Shown here: one piece after another, positions 29,501 through 37,875 of the stretch | How positions within the stretch are numbered: the stretch's first letter is position 1 | How the letters are laid out: the number at the start of each line of letters is the position of its first letter | NCBI GenBank assembly: GCA_938030705.1 | Contig: CALHIR010000002.1 | Coordinates: 66,515-130,514, forward strand | From: Candidatus Poseidoniaceae archaeon | Lineage (GTDB): Archaea > Thermoplasmatota > Poseidoniia > Poseidoniales > Poseidoniaceae | DNA: 64,000 nt | Reading direction: 5' to 3' | The notes under the pieces: model-generated | Told to the model about the DNA's origin: nothing | The model's input: only the letters and a program-made list of their open reading frames with translations | Databases searched by the model: none | Program-made: the position numbers and the translations under genes

Positions 29501-30039
29501 AGCGTCTGGTGATGATGATCCCCGAAGATGTGCGGGGCGAACTCAAGCAGTTTGCCAAGGACCAACGCCTGCTCTACCGTTTCAAGAGCGCCATGGTGGA
29601 CACTTCACTCCTCGAAGAGACCTTGAACGAGAAGGTGATGATGAAACTGGTTGAGGAAGTCCTCTCGGAATACAGTACATGGAGCCCGAGTGCAGAAATG
29701 TTGGCGGGCGTGCCCGAGGCTTCCGACGACCTCAACGCCTTCTTGATTCGACACAGCGACGTGTTTGAAGAACTCAGTGAACTCAAACGCTACCGCGGCA
29801 TCACGTACCGAACAGATTTGGAAGGGCGCGAAATTTACCCCGAATCCACCGACCTTGACATCTATCGCCTCGCCACGCATCTTGCCTCGCTTCCTCTCCC
29901 CACGATCGGCGTGGTGCTGGTGGCGACCATGGACGGTGACTTCACGCTGGTGGACCGGGCCATTGAGGAACGCTTTGGCTTCAGTGTGGCCAAGAACCAC
30001 CGTTCGCTTAAACCGTGGCTGAAGCGACAGGCCAACTGA
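26581..30039 (+). CDS. Giant helical-repeat protein with C-terminal PIN domain
   Basis: 1152 residues. A low-complexity acid/basic segment (residues about 45-80) precedes about 820 residues that are almost entirely helical, with TPR/HEAT-like spacing (such as LLKEGDQTEAVSVLQERRL and YSRAAELFNKQRKSGND). The C-terminal 225 residues form a PIN-like nuclease domain: VIVDTNVLVDAL (D931), IPEDVRGELKQFAKD, TDLDIYRLATHLAS and ATMDGDFTLVDRA supply the expected acidic residues, so it could be a catalytically competent Mg-dependent RNase. No antitoxin-like partner lies next to it, so a housekeeping RNA role is likelier than toxin-antitoxin. The start is TTG after GAGGGGATGAAGGG; ATGs at 26596 or 26659 are alternatives. 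Confidence 0.85.
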   Translation: MDEQYMETCLKAAFSKPKSGTVRVSIMNRESAWKMLAKPLRAHLVIAAHEQEPPASEDDEDASPRRPTMNRPRGRMRRSGRQTGPAHMSWLHKPQEIIDESPYSTAYQLATLLVHKQLDEDNWDEAWNAQENLLRETCMVEGVHPVWHTIGEKTPLLGQFLAFPKAKVVKAKETVSMGTDFFWIDPRDKDGIITVLKLASAGVNDPDIKVALQKATNQISGGRSLDLEAPLNALEGSMAFITVLLALHAGHEVPPAARKACKKADGDLADALEDFERLLAGTVNDWPSLLSLSRDDSLSMARRTLGWQHAPSEAESCTSSDLEAGLALLEQAGIHEGRDRLTWWRLNALLKEGDQTEAVSVLQERRLDATSDVAELLPVVVSLNSEEANDWLMRFMDDVDEHALYHILHEMALSAPLRRKAAQRLCDEQGPMWEESRSVALSLLLEELDVDRLARVFASDDLLSLSHPYMSLLVSHLAPANINAALRPHISTCRTQALQAIHGAEVPDVLSPLAEHLLLLMEGIYKETPEVAEVLSTKALKAFSPISRALAGDGVVSATHVRNMGASLEELALSPIERRLFDVMLLTLTMNRHLQAFNIGMAKAEDTEELDHLLVNPALPLRLIQSFSVLMVEHDLGLPNLVAWYQKNDPLSPWAPLARAAHFTAEADELNSAREYSRAAELFNKQRKSGNDATDWASSSEDNDFVLSLPLMLYRKSLIHYAHATSWSEAVELLDRVPSLKTAITERFKLYLRVCHLAGKDTNAAARLIRNHVQQRRTVLEEDVEGNMVEKTRTSYNEEELDLLRNYPFEQAHLLPPEPFLGRVTAASTHISRDLRRSRTQFEHQFRQAMQGSSPSMEEIYEIAKNAAEEAAFEGLMYLERAQNSNKFSITARQRLAGVEQSLFSQYKDDIPTSKRRFLHNLSLTPLVIVDTNVLVDALVERMYQRMDLVLETNVNIIGANQFHRILLHHAQAKRLVMMIPEDVRGELKQFAKDQRLLYRFKSAMVDTSLLEETLNEKVMMKLVEEVLSEYSTWSPSAEMLAGVPEASDDLNAFLIRHSDVFEELSELKRYRGITYRTDLEGREIYPESTDLDIYRLATHLASLPLPTIGVVLVATMDGDFTLVDRAIEERFGFSVAKNHRSLKPWLKRQAN

Positions 30040-30090
30040 AAACCGTTTGTCCACCGTTGGTATCTACGGCGGTGCTGTTCGCCTTTTGAC

Positions 30091-31329
30091 TCACATGTGT
30101 TGAATCATGGCTTCGCCAAATGCGCTGCATGAAAGCAGCGTGGCATCGTCCATCAATCGCTCGAAGTCGTAGGTGACCGTTTTGTTGGAAATGGCGCCTT
30201 CCATGCCTTTGACGATGAGGTCGGCAGCTTCTTTCCATCCCATGTGGCGCAGCATCATTTCTGCAGAGAGGATGAGTGAGCCGGGGTTCACTTTGTCTTG
30301 TCCGGCGTACTTTGGAGCGGTACCGTGGGTGGCCTCAAAGATGGAAATGCCCGTGTCGTAGTTGATGTTGGCGCCCGGTGCGATACCAATACCGCCAACC
30401 TGGGCTGCGAGTGCGTCGGAGATGTAATCGCCGTTGAGGTTCATGGTGGTCAACACGCTGTATTCTGCAGGTCGCGTGATGATTTGCTGGAGCATGGCGT
30501 CAGCGATGACGTCTTTGATGATGATCTCGTTCCCGGTGTTCGGGTTGGTGAGTGTGCACCATGGACCACCGTCGAGTTCCTTTGCACCAAACTCCTTCTG
30601 GGCGAGGGTGTAGCCCCAGTCTCGGAACCCACCTTCGGTGAACTTCATGATGTTGCCTGTGTGGACCAGGGTGACGCTTGTTTGGTCGTTGTCAATGGCG
30701 TACTGAATAGCGGCCCGGACGATACGGGCCGTGCCTTCCTTCGAAACGGGTTTGATGCCGATGCCCGAGGTGTTGGGGAATCGGATTTTGTCGACCCCCA
30801 TCTCGTTTTGCAAGAAGTCGATGACGCGCTTCACCTCGTCGCTTTCTGCTTCCCATTCAATGCCCGCGTAGACGTCTTCACTGTTCTCTCGGAAGATGAT
30901 CATGTCAACGTCTTGGGGCGCTTTGACCGGCGAAGGGGTGCCGTCGTACCAGCGGACGGGGCGAACACAGGCGTAGAGGTCAAGCTTCTGACGAAGCGCA
31001 ACGTTGAGTGACCGAATACCGCCGCCCACGGGGGTGGTCAGGGGTCCTTTGATGGAGACCAATCCAGATTTCATGGCGTCAAGGGTCGCTTGAGGCAGCC
31101 ATTCACCGGTGGCGTTGAAGGCTTTCTCGCCCGCGAGGACTTCGGACCATACGATGCTTTTCTCGCCACCGTAGGCTTGTTCCACCGCAGCGTTGACCAC
31201 ACGAATCATGACGGGCGTGATATCAACGCCAATGCCGTCGCCCTCAATGTAGTGAATCACGGGGTCGTTGGGGACCTTGAGTGTGCCGTCTTCCATGGTT
31301 ACCGGTGTACCTGTCATGTCTCTCACCAT
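30091..31329 (-). CDS. icd: Isocitrate dehydrogenase, probably NADP-dependent
   Basis: 412 residues, the length of E. coli-type Icd. It converts isocitrate to 2-oxoglutarate and CO2. The substrate loop is seen in [23 protein letters not shown], with the serine whose E. coli counterpart is the phosphorylation site, and YACVRPVRW. The metal-binding aspartates lie in [10 protein letters not shown] and the cofactor region is [24 protein letters not shown] preference is usual for this type and fits the GTAPKYAG region but cannot be proved by eye. It converges with the PIN-domain gene and is divergent from the OsmC gene (46-base gap). Confidence 0.93.
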   Translation of the reverse strand: MVRDMTGTPVTMEDGTLKVPNDPVIHYIEGDGIGVDITPVMIRVVNAAVEQAYGGEKSIVWSEVLAGEKAFNATGEWLPQATLDAMKSGLVSIKGPLTTPVGGGIRSLNVALRQKLDLYACVRPVRWYDGTPSPVKAPQDVDMIIFRENSEDVYAGIEWEAESDEVKRVIDFLQNEMGVDKIRFPNTSGIGIKPVSKEGTARIVRAAIQYAIDNDQTSVTLVHTGNIMKFTEGGFRDWGYTLAQKEFGAKELDGGPWCTLTNPNTGNEIIIKDVIADAMLQQIITRPAEYSVLTTMNLNGDYISDALAAQVGGIGIAPGANINYDTGISIFEATHGTAPKYAGQDKVNPGSLILSAEMMLRHMGWKEAADLIVKGMEGAISNKTVTYDFERLMDDATLLSCSAFGEAMIQHM

Positions 31330-31375
31330 TGGCGACCAACCTCTCCTTCAAGAATGAACCGCCCTTCCCCCGTCC

Positions 31376-31771
31376 ATGCAAGGGCGCGTTGAATGGACGG
31401 GCGGTACAACGATGGATGGCATCAATGCCGCCGGGCAACGAATCGCCATGGATTGGGAATCGGGCCCTTCACCGATGCAACTCACCCTCCAGATGGTGGG
31501 CGCGTGTTCGCTGGTCGACGTGGTCGTCGGTCTGAAAGAGCGCGCCTTCACGAAGGCCTGGGTGGAGATGGATTCAACCCGTGCAGAATCATCGCCTCGC
31601 CGGTTTACAACCATGACCATGGTGTACCATGTTCAGGGCGATGTGCCGCAGAAATTGGTTGAGCGCGTGGTGGCGAAGAGCCACGAGAAATATTGCAGTG
31701 TCTCCAATTCGCTGGATCCGACCATCACCATCAACTGGCGGGTTGAACTTCACCCAGAATCAGAGGGTTGA
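31376..31771 (+). CDS. OsmC-like family protein
   Basis: 131 residues. SPMQLTLQMVGACSLVDVVVGL corresponds to the 'P.elll.aLa.C...dv' helix of OsmC/YhfA proteins, with the reactive cysteine in GACS, and the C-terminal VAKSHEKYCSVSNSLDPTITINWRVEL matches the second cysteine helix and final strand. OsmC members reduce organic hydroperoxides using thiols; the YhfA branch has no settled function. The two cysteines needed for peroxidase chemistry are present. It overlaps the convergent acidic-protein gene by 12 bases. Confidence 0.83.
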   Translation: MQGRVEWTGGTTMDGINAAGQRIAMDWESGPSPMQLTLQMVGACSLVDVVVGLKERAFTKAWVEMDSTRAESSPRRFTTMTMVYHVQGDVPQKLVERVVAKSHEKYCSVSNSLDPTITINWRVELHPESEG

Positions 31772-32290
31772 AGGTCGGCCTTGTTGCGAGAGCGCATCCG
31801 TCAGGGCCTTGCACAGCGAATCGTAGACCGGCTTCCAATGGGCGTGCAGGCCACGGGGAGCAGCCATCGGCTTCCAGGCGTCTTCAACCGCAACCACCGT
31901 GGCGAACGGTTTGATTTGCTCGCCGCCCATGTCAACGATGAGCGAAAGGTGGTAAGCGTCGCGGTCTCGTTGGACCTTGAGGCTGGTCATGTCCACGCGT
32001 CCCCCTGCGAGCGAGGCAGCGAGCCGTTCGTGGTCGAGCAGGTCCCGAGCCAGCGTCGCCAGGAGGGATTCGACCGTTTCGTTTGTGACGACGGGCGAAG
32101 GGGCGAACATGTCGTGGACGCTCGTTTGTGCAGCAAAGTCGTCTTCCTCATCATCGTCCATGAAGGCAGCCAACGGGTCGTAAGTTTCCGTGGTTGATTG
32201 GTCGGTAGACACCGGTGTGTTCAATCCGAGCGCATCGTAAATGTCAATGTCTTCTTCTACCGTTTCAGGGAGCGTAAATGCATCAATCAT
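31760..32290 (-). CDS. Acidic protein of unknown function
   Basis: 176 residues. The N-terminal half is very acidic and disordered-looking (FMDDDEEDDFAAQ). The C-terminal half has a possible alpha/beta fold (DRDAYHLSLIVDMGGEQIKPFATVV) followed by a helical end. No family recognised. The start MIDAFTLPE at 32290 is preferred over one eight codons upstream. Divergent from the choice-of-anchor V gene. Function unknown. Confidence 0.6.
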   Translation of the reverse strand: MIDAFTLPETVEEDIDIYDALGLNTPVSTDQSTTETYDPLAAFMDDDEEDDFAAQTSVHDMFAPSPVVTNETVESLLATLARDLLDHERLAASLAGGRVDMTSLKVQRDRDAYHLSLIVDMGGEQIKPFATVVAVEDAWKPMAAPRGLHAHWKPVYDSLCKALTDALSQQGRPSTL

Positions 32291-32402
32291 GGATACCCAT
32301 CCCGACCTCTTCATACTTAATGCATGGTTTCTGTTGAACCCTCGTGCATCATCGTTTCAAGCAAAAAGCAAGCCTCATACCAGCCCTCATGCTGGAAGCA
32401 TC

Positions 32403-33014
32403 ATGGTCCGCCGACGTACACTGGTCGTCGCGGTTTTGGTCTTGGCCTTGTGGTCGGGTCAACTGGCGGTCGCCTCGCCGAACGGTCTTGGTTCAGAAGC
32501 GAACGAAGGTTGCCTTTGCCACACGCCCGATGCCGTTACGCAGGTGAGACTCTCCGGGTTGCCAGAAACTTACGAAGCCAACACAACCCACCGTTTGACC
32601 TTGGAGGTCATCAGTGCCATTGAAGCGATCGACAATCGGTCGCAAGGGGGCTTCCGAATGCTGGTCTCAGGAGGCCACCTTTCCTATGACAACGCCAGCG
32701 TTCAGGTCCTTGACAACGGTTGGACACAGACCTACAACGGTTCCTTCCAGCGAACGTGGACGTTCGCATGGACCTCACCCCCCTCCAACGACAGTGCGAC
32801 CACGTTTACGGTTCATGGAAACGCCGTGAACGGAAATAACGCACCGACTGGAGATGGATGGGCAACCTTGGAAACCGTCGTCCCTGGCGTGATGTACGAA
32901 GGAGACTTGTCTCCCGATGAAGGCATTGACGGCGTGAGTCAAACTGACCGCATCGTGCTCGCCGTGGGGCTCTTGCTCATCGTCGGTCTGCTTTGGTCGG
33001 TGGCCCGACCCTGA
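32403..33014 (+). CDS. Secreted, membrane-anchored protein with choice-of-anchor V/reeler-like domain
   Basis: 203 residues. A signal peptide (VVAVLVLALWSGQLAVA) leads to EANEGCLCHTPDAVTQVRLSG. The cysteine/histidine cluster here resembles the GCxxCH start of choice-of-anchor V domains but has one residue fewer (C37-L-C39-H40). TYEANTTHRLTLEVISA and GGFRMLVSGG then match the family's PGxxYxLTV and GFQL elements. A C-terminal helix (IVLAVGLLLIVGLLWSV) ends the protein, so it is anchored facing out. Whether the C-x-C-H can carry haem is doubtful. The frame is open to 32241, but the signal peptide fixes the start at 32403. Confidence 0.72.
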   Translation: MVRRRTLVVAVLVLALWSGQLAVASPNGLGSEANEGCLCHTPDAVTQVRLSGLPETYEANTTHRLTLEVISAIEAIDNRSQGGFRMLVSGGHLSYDNASVQVLDNGWTQTYNGSFQRTWTFAWTSPPSNDSATTFTVHGNAVNGNNAPTGDGWATLETVVPGVMYEGDLSPDEGIDGVSQTDRIVLAVGLLLIVGLLWSVARP

Positions 33015-34142
33015 TCAGTTGACGAATTCGATTTGTCGATTTCGTAGCGCTCTGAGTTGGCGGTTCTCAGTAGCGCCGTGGATCTGGTCGCTTTTGACAC
33101 CGGTCAGGACCAACATGACACGAAGCTCGTCGCCGAGTTCTTCTCGTACGGCAGCACCCCAGATGATCTTCGCATTTGGCGAGATTTGTTCCTTGATGAG
33201 TTGCGAACAGCGCTCGGCTTCACCCAACGTCAAACTGCTTCCACCCACCACGTTGATGAGCGCACCACGGGCGTCGCTCATGTCCAAGTCAAGCAGCGGT
33301 GAATGCAGTGCCTCCATGGTGGCGGCATCCGCTCGGCCTGGGCCCTTGGCACTTCCAAGCCCTATCATGGCTACGCCAGCCCCAGAGTTAACGATTGATT
33401 TGAGGTCTTCAAAGTCAAGATTGACCATGCCGTCAGTCGTCAGCAACTCGGTTACACCGGTGATGGAACGGACAAGCAGTTCGTCACCTACACGGAACGC
33501 ACTGGCGATGGGGAGGTCCTTGACGCCCTCAATTTCAAGCAGACGTTCGTTGGGGATGACCAAGATGGTGTCGCAGTGTTCGCGAAGGCGCTCGAGCCCC
33601 CATTCTGCATTTTGCTTCCGTAGTGAGCCTTCGGATTTGAACGGATAGGTGACAACGGCGATGGTCATGGCACCTTGTGCTTTGGCGAGGCGCGCAATGT
33701 GGCCTGCTGCTCCGGTCCCTGAACCACCGCCCATTCCGGCCGTGATGATGGCGAGTTGCGTATCGTTCGTGATGCGTCGCAAGACACGTTCGGATTCCAA
33801 AGCGGCCGCTTCCCCCTTGGTCGGGTCGCCGCCTGCGCCGCGACCTCGTGCAGTTCGGCCGATCAGAATTTTCTCTTGGATGGGTGATTGAAGAAGGGCT
33901 TGCGCATCGGTGTTGATGGCGTACCCCGTCACGTAAGACGATTCAAAGAGCCTCTCATCGAACAGCCGGTTGATGGCGTTGCATCCTGCCCCGCCAACAC
34001 CGTAGACGCGGATACGAGGTTGAAGCGATTCAAGGAGCGCCTTCAATTCCTCTTCGGACCCCTGGTCGGGAGCCTCTTCGTGGTGAACAACACGTTGCTC
34101 CTCATCGGAGAGTTCCAGTACACGTTCAATCAAATGGCGCAT
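33015..34142 (-). CDS. ftsZ: Cell division protein FtsZ, archaeal type
   Basis: 375 residues. Tubulin-fold GTPase that polymerises into the division ring. Nucleotide-binding signatures: VYGVGGAGCNAINRL (47-61) and the tubulin loop GGGSGTGAA (138-146), plus GRGAGGDPTKGE and the T7-type NLDFEDLKSIV with its catalytic aspartate region. An N-terminal extension of about 44 residues before the core (ending LLESLQPRI) is typical of archaeal FtsZ. The C terminus is short with no obvious bacterial-type binding peptide. It follows radA on the same strand after an 88-base gap holding a 12-base palindrome. Confidence 0.95.
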   Translation of the reverse strand: MRHLIERVLELSDEEQRVVHHEEAPDQGSEEELKALLESLQPRIRVYGVGGAGCNAINRLFDERLFESSYVTGYAINTDAQALLQSPIQEKILIGRTARGRGAGGDPTKGEAAALESERVLRRITNDTQLAIITAGMGGGSGTGAAGHIARLAKAQGAMTIAVVTYPFKSEGSLRKQNAEWGLERLREHCDTILVIPNERLLEIEGVKDLPIASAFRVGDELLVRSITGVTELLTTDGMVNLDFEDLKSIVNSGAGVAMIGLGSAKGPGRADAATMEALHSPLLDLDMSDARGALINVVGGSSLTLGEAERCSQLIKEQISPNAKIIWGAAVREELGDELRVMLVLTGVKSDQIHGATENRQLRALRNRQIEFVN

Positions 34143-34178
34143 GGTCGCATTTCAATTGTGGACATTTTCAATGTGCCG

Positions 34179-34190
34179 CCCTTGCAAGGG
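34179..34190. repeat. 12-base perfect palindrome between radA and ftsZ
   Basis: CCCTTGCAAGGG is self-complementary and lies 37 bases upstream of the ftsZ start and 41 bases after the radA stop. It could be an operator for a dimeric regulator acting on ftsZ, or chance; a single copy cannot decide. Confidence 0.3.
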
Positions 34191-34230
34191 TGCAGGAGAC
34201 GGGTTTGCGAAGCCGCTTGAGAACGCCGCC

Positions 34231-35265
34231 TCAGTCGCGGAGGCCTTCTTCGGTGACTTGGTAGACGCACTCTCCATCGGGAAGGTTGGGGGAGTCGACC
34301 AGTCGAGCAATTCGTCGTCCACCCTTGGCTTTGCGCAAGTAGAGTCGGAAGGTACTGGCGTGGGCCAGGATGTGGCCGCCGATGGGCTTGGTTGGGTCGC
34401 CCCACATAGCATCGGGCTTGGAGTGCACTTGGTTGGTGACCAACACGAGGGCGTTGTTCACGTCGGCGAGCTTTTTGAGGTCCTTCAGGTGGCTGTTGAG
34501 TTTTTGTTGCCGGCGTGCGAGCATGCCTCGTCCAATGAACTCGGCTCGGAAGTGGCTGGTCAGCGAATCAACGATGATCATTTTGACGTTCAATCCCTTG
34601 CTCATGCGCTTGATCTCATCGGCCAAGAGCATTTGGTGAGCTGAGTTGTACGCACGAGCGACGTGGATGCGAGAGAGGACATAATCGGGATCCAATCCAT
34701 GGCCCCGTGCCATCTGCGTGATACGCTCGGGTCGGAACGTGTCTTCCGTATCGATGTAGAACACATCACCGTCCAGACCCCCCTGGTCAACCGGTAAGGT
34801 GCAGTTGACGGCGAGTTGGTGACCGATTTGGGTCTTCCCGCTGCCGAATTCACCGTACACCTCGACGAGGGCTTGAGTTTCAAATCCGCCACCGAGGAGG
34901 TCGTCGATGGACTGTACCTTGGAGGAGAGTTTCTGGACTTCACGGCGGCGCTCAAGCAGTGCATCACCGGAAACGAAACCACCGATGTTGGCCATCTTCT
35001 TGGCAGCGGCGATGATCTTTGCCGAAACGGCTTCGCCAAGTTCAGCTTCTTCGGCAAGGTCGGCAGGCGACATGACGGCGAGGCCCAGGAGTTCTTCAAA
35101 ACCGGCTTCTCGCAACTTTTCTGCGGTCGCAGGTCCTACGCCGGGAAGGTCTTCAATGGTCACCTTGACCTCATCTTCTTCAGTCATTGGCATGACCTCT
35201 TCTTCCACCGGTGCTTCATTCTTTTCAACTTCAATGCTGACGTTTTTCTTCGATTTTGTTGGCAT
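34231..35265 (-). CDS. radA: DNA repair and recombination protein RadA
   Basis: 344 residues, the archaeal RecA/Rad51 recombinase. An acidic N terminus is followed by a helix-hairpin-helix DNA-binding domain ([18 protein letters not shown], about 39-56). Walker A is GEFGSGKT (138-145) and Walker B is IIVDSLTSH. The RARQQKLN-like segment [15 protein letters not shown] and the C-terminal [21 protein letters not shown] match RadA. No intein is present. A GTG 15 bases upstream (35280) is in frame and lies about 24 bases from a TATA-like CATATAG, so a leaderless start there is possible; the ATG has GAAGGGATGG just upstream. Confidence 0.95.
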   Translation of the reverse strand: MPTKSKKNVSIEVEKNEAPVEEEVMPMTEEDEVKVTIEDLPGVGPATAEKLREAGFEELLGLAVMSPADLAEEAELGEAVSAKIIAAAKKMANIGGFVSGDALLERRREVQKLSSKVQSIDDLLGGGFETQALVEVYGEFGSGKTQIGHQLAVNCTLPVDQGGLDGDVFYIDTEDTFRPERITQMARGHGLDPDYVLSRIHVARAYNSAHQMLLADEIKRMSKGLNVKMIIVDSLTSHFRAEFIGRGMLARRQQKLNSHLKDLKKLADVNNALVLVTNQVHSKPDAMWGDPTKPIGGHILAHASTFRLYLRKAKGGRRIARLVDSPNLPDGECVYQVTEEGLRD

Positions 35266-35299
35266 GTTCCATCCCTTCACATCGATGGTGGTGTGCTTC

Positions 35300-35310
35300 C
35301 CTATATGAAG
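35300..35310 (-). promoter_or_regulatory. TATA-like box upstream of radA
   Basis: On the minus strand TTCATATAGGG lies about 20-30 bases before the GTG at 35280 and 35-45 bases before the ATG at 35265. The first spacing would give a leaderless message from the GTG, the second a 10-15-base leader carrying GAAGGG. Either is plausible. Confidence 0.4.
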
Positions 35311-35413
35311 GAGCGAAAGAGGGCTGCCTTCTAAACACGGACCGTGATGTCATTTTTCCTAGCGAGGATAGGCTCGCAGTACGGCGAAATTTTCACTTTT
35401 CGTTTTGATTTTA

Positions 35414-36250
35414 TCAAACTGAAAGTGATTCTGATTCCAGTTCGGTCACCTCTGTAGGGAGCGGGTTGGGGGCCGATTCTTCCGCTTCGTAAGCGATGAG
35501 GACGACGTGATGAATGTCGATGGAATCGTTCCCGGCGTCAATCGACACGTTGAGCGACCAGTCGCCACCCTCCACGTTGTATTGGCTGTGCGTCCATGAC
35601 GCTTCTTGCCCGTCGCCAATTTGTTCGGTATGGAACGCCTGTTCTTCGCCTTCTGGGTCGTTGAGGTGCCAGGTGACGGTGATTTGTGTCCCGGGGATGA
35701 TGTCGTTTCGGTTGGTGATGGTGGACTCGACGGCGAGGTGTTCGGGGGCCGGGCACTGACAGTCGGGTGAGGTGGCAAGCAGCATGATGTCCGGGTCGTC
35801 GGTGTTGGTTTGGGTCCAATCAATTTCCTTGTCAATTCGAAGCACGAGTTCAAGCGATGCTTCGTTCTCACTTTCGTCGATGGCGGTTAACACGGCGGTG
35901 AACAATCCGTGGGTCTGGTAGGTGTAGGTGATTTCAGCCTGCTCGTTGGCGTTGACCGTGACGGCGTTGGAACCGACCTCGTCATCGCCGGGGTCAAAGG
36001 TGAAGGTTTTCATCGTCCCTGCTTTTGAGGTCACACGGGCAAAGTCAAAGGATAATTCAACCCCTGTGGTCGACAGCACGGCACCGTTTTGGAAGCGCTC
36101 GGTGATGGTTCCCGAGGTCGCCTCGTAATGGACGTTCATGGAGATGGGGTTGGCATTGTCGCCATTGCTGTCGCCCTCCAGACAGCCGGCCAGTGAAGCG
36201 GCAAGGAGGACGGCGAGCACGGCCATCGTCCGGATGTACTCGGCTCGCAT
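35414..36250 (-). CDS. Lipoprotein with PKD-like beta domains
   Basis: 278 residues. The N terminus (MAVLAVLLAASLAGC) ends with a lipobox, so the protein is probably lipid-anchored outside the membrane. A first beta domain has TFTFDPGDDEVG and EITYTYQTHGLFTAVLTAIDES, matching the PKD pattern of a DGxG-like turn and a 'Y...G.y.v.l.v.D' strand. A second domain (VESTITNRNDIIPGTQITVTWHLNDPEG to WSLNVSIDAGND) resembles CARDB or other Ig-like modules. The protein ends in an acidic Glu/Ser-rich tail. A binding or adhesion role is likely; ligand unknown. Confidence 0.75.
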   Translation of the reverse strand: MRAEYIRTMAVLAVLLAASLAGCLEGDSNGDNANPISMNVHYEATSGTITERFQNGAVLSTTGVELSFDFARVTSKAGTMKTFTFDPGDDEVGSNAVTVNANEQAEITYTYQTHGLFTAVLTAIDESENEASLELVLRIDKEIDWTQTNTDDPDIMLLATSPDCQCPAPEHLAVESTITNRNDIIPGTQITVTWHLNDPEGEEQAFHTEQIGDGQEASWTHSQYNVEGGDWSLNVSIDAGNDSIDIHHVVLIAYEAEESAPNPLPTEVTELESESLSV

Positions 36251-36344
36251 GAGCCATGTAGGTCACTTCACCTCATCAAACCACCCTTTTTCATGATGGG
36301 TCGGAGACGGTGGTTTGAAAGCGGTGAACCGTGGCGGACAAAGT

Positions 36345-36422
36345 AGCGAGGTGGGGTAGTCTGGATATCCCGTCGGGCTCATAACCCGGAGATCGATGGT
36401 TCAAATCCATCCCTCGCTACCA
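36345..36422 (+). tRNA. Initiator tRNA-Met (CAT anticodon)
   Basis: A full cloverleaf with acceptor AGCGAGG pairing with CCTCGCT, anticodon loop CTCATAA, T-arm loop TTCAAAT, and an encoded CCA (36420-36422). It starts with an A1-U72 pair, and the anticodon stem carries three G-C pairs next to the loop (GGG with CCC). Both are marks of archaeal initiator rather than elongator tRNA-Met. The 3' CCA ends one base before the stop codon of the convergent gene at 36423. Confidence 0.92.
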
Positions 36423-37172
36423 TCATCCGTACTGATAGTAGTCGTGTTTCGGCTGCAAACTGTCAAGGGCCGTTTGGAGCCGCGCATTGGCGGCTTGTTC
36501 TCCGGCGAGAATGGCCGCTTGTTGCGCCTCAAGGCGTGAACGCTCGGCCTGGAATTTCTCTCCGTGCGATGGAATCGTCGTGGCGCCGTTGTGAAGGGTC
36601 GTCAGCACGTCGTGCAGCACAACGGGTGGTGAGCCGGTCGGTTCAAGTTGAAACACGCCGTTGGCTTGAATGACGTTCCCTGCAGCGGCAATGGCGCTGA
36701 GGAACCGTTCAGCATGTCCCTTGCCCGGTAAGGCTTCGACCGCAGCCCGAGCCGCAGCCAAGTGGCCTGGTACCAACTTTTCACACACGGCGAAGGCCTT
36801 GGCCGCCTTCCGATGCTTGCCGGCGGCCGCCCAGAGTCGACCGGCCCGCAAATGGTCTTCATGTTCGGGTTGCATTGAGGTCAGCATTTGGGGTGCATGT
36901 TTCTGCAGCACCTTGACCAGCGCCTTCCGTTCTCCATGCATTCGCTTGATGGTGGCCATGCTCTGGTTGGCCTTCCCTCGCATCAGGTAGATGTCGCACA
37001 TTAATCGGAGGCCCTTGAGCAGGAAGATTTGGTCCTGAGGTTCTCGTTTCTTTCGCCCCAACATCATCTCACAGAATTGGGTCGCCATGACCTCGGAGAG
37101 TTCCAACCGACCTTCCTGCATGTAGCGTTCGATTTGATGCAAGGTCTGTGAGGGGTCCTGCATCCCGAACAT
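36423..37172 (-). CDS. Helical protein of unknown function
   Basis: 249 residues from the ATG at 37172 (MFGMQDPSQTLHQ). Nearly all helical, with TPR-like pieces such as RLWAAAGKHRKAAKAFAVCEKLVPGHLAAARA. The C-terminal 50 residues form an Ala/Gln/Glu-rich coiled coil (RSRLEAQQAAILAGEQAANARL). The frame extends upstream to 37451, but that part is antisense to the AK6 gene. It is divergent from AK6 (75 bases). No family recognised. Confidence 0.68.
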   Translation of the reverse strand: MFGMQDPSQTLHQIERYMQEGRLELSEVMATQFCEMMLGRKKREPQDQIFLLKGLRLMCDIYLMRGKANQSMATIKRMHGERKALVKVLQKHAPQMLTSMQPEHEDHLRAGRLWAAAGKHRKAAKAFAVCEKLVPGHLAAARAAVEALPGKGHAERFLSAIAAAGNVIQANGVFQLEPTGSPPVVLHDVLTTLHNGATTIPSHGEKFQAERSRLEAQQAAILAGEQAANARLQTALDSLQPKHDYYQYG

Positions 37173-37247
37173 GGTAACAACTCCTCTGAACACCCGCGAG
37201 GCTATGATGCCTTTGCCTTCTCGGTCTTTTCTCGGCCTTGTGCGTTT

Positions 37248-37826
37248 ATGGACTATGGCTCGCACGGGAAGCCTGTGGAAGACAGCGGTGTGTTGGCGAT
37301 TTCGGGTACGCCGGGCGTTGGTAAAACCAGCCTGTGTGCCGTGCTTGAGTCCGCTGGTTGGAAGGTGCTCTCGCTGGCCACCCTCGCTGAAGAGCACGAG
37401 TGCTTGGAAGACGTCGATACCGACGACGGTGCGGCGCCCGTTGACATTCACCGCCTCGCAGAAGCTTGGGCGGCCCCCTCATCAGGCCGTTGGGTTGTCG
37501 ACGGCCACCTTTCGCATCTGCTCGATGTGGACGGCCTTGTTCTGCTTCGGTGTTCACCCTCCATCTTGACCCAGCGGCTGGAGGCTCGAGGCTACACTTC
37601 ACAGAAGGTTCGGGCCAACGTTGAATGGGAAATGACGGCGGGACACTGGGCAGAATTGCTTGAGTTTGAGGTTGAACTTCCTCTCTTGGAGTTGAATGCA
37701 GGAGAACTTTCCTCCGAAGCCTTGGCCGAGCAGGTCGAGGCATGGTGCGCAGGGGGATTGCCCACCAAACCGATGCACGACCTCGCAGGCGAAGCCGTTG
37801 ATTGGCTCGGTGAATCGCAAGATTGA
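37248..37826 (+). CDS. AK6/Fap7-type nucleotide kinase
   Basis: 192 residues. P-loop GTPGVGKT (20-27), then WVVDGHLSHLLDVDGLVLLRCSP and RLEARGYTSQKVRANVEWEM. The Walker B-like VDGHLSHL and the NVEWE segment are the signature of the AK6/hCINAP/Fap7 family. These are adenylate kinase-fold enzymes with broad NMP or ATPase activity that in eukaryotes and archaea take part in small-subunit ribosome maturation with uS11; that role here is by homology. It begins with an extra 13-residue N terminus. It lies 49 bases before the CDP-alcohol transferase gene. Confidence 0.87.
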   Translation: MDYGSHGKPVEDSGVLAISGTPGVGKTSLCAVLESAGWKVLSLATLAEEHECLEDVDTDDGAAPVDIHRLAEAWAAPSSGRWVVDGHLSHLLDVDGLVLLRCSPSILTQRLEARGYTSQKVRANVEWEMTAGHWAELLEFEVELPLLELNAGELSSEALAEQVEAWCAGGLPTKPMHDLAGEAVDWLGESQD

Positions 37827-37875
37827 CCGGTTCGCCCTCCATAAACCATAACACCCCCTTGGAGGTGGTTCTTCC

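Noticed and set aside
26581-30039. Toxin-antitoxin reading of the PIN domain
   Set aside because: No small antitoxin-like gene is adjacent, and the PIN is part of a 1152-residue protein.
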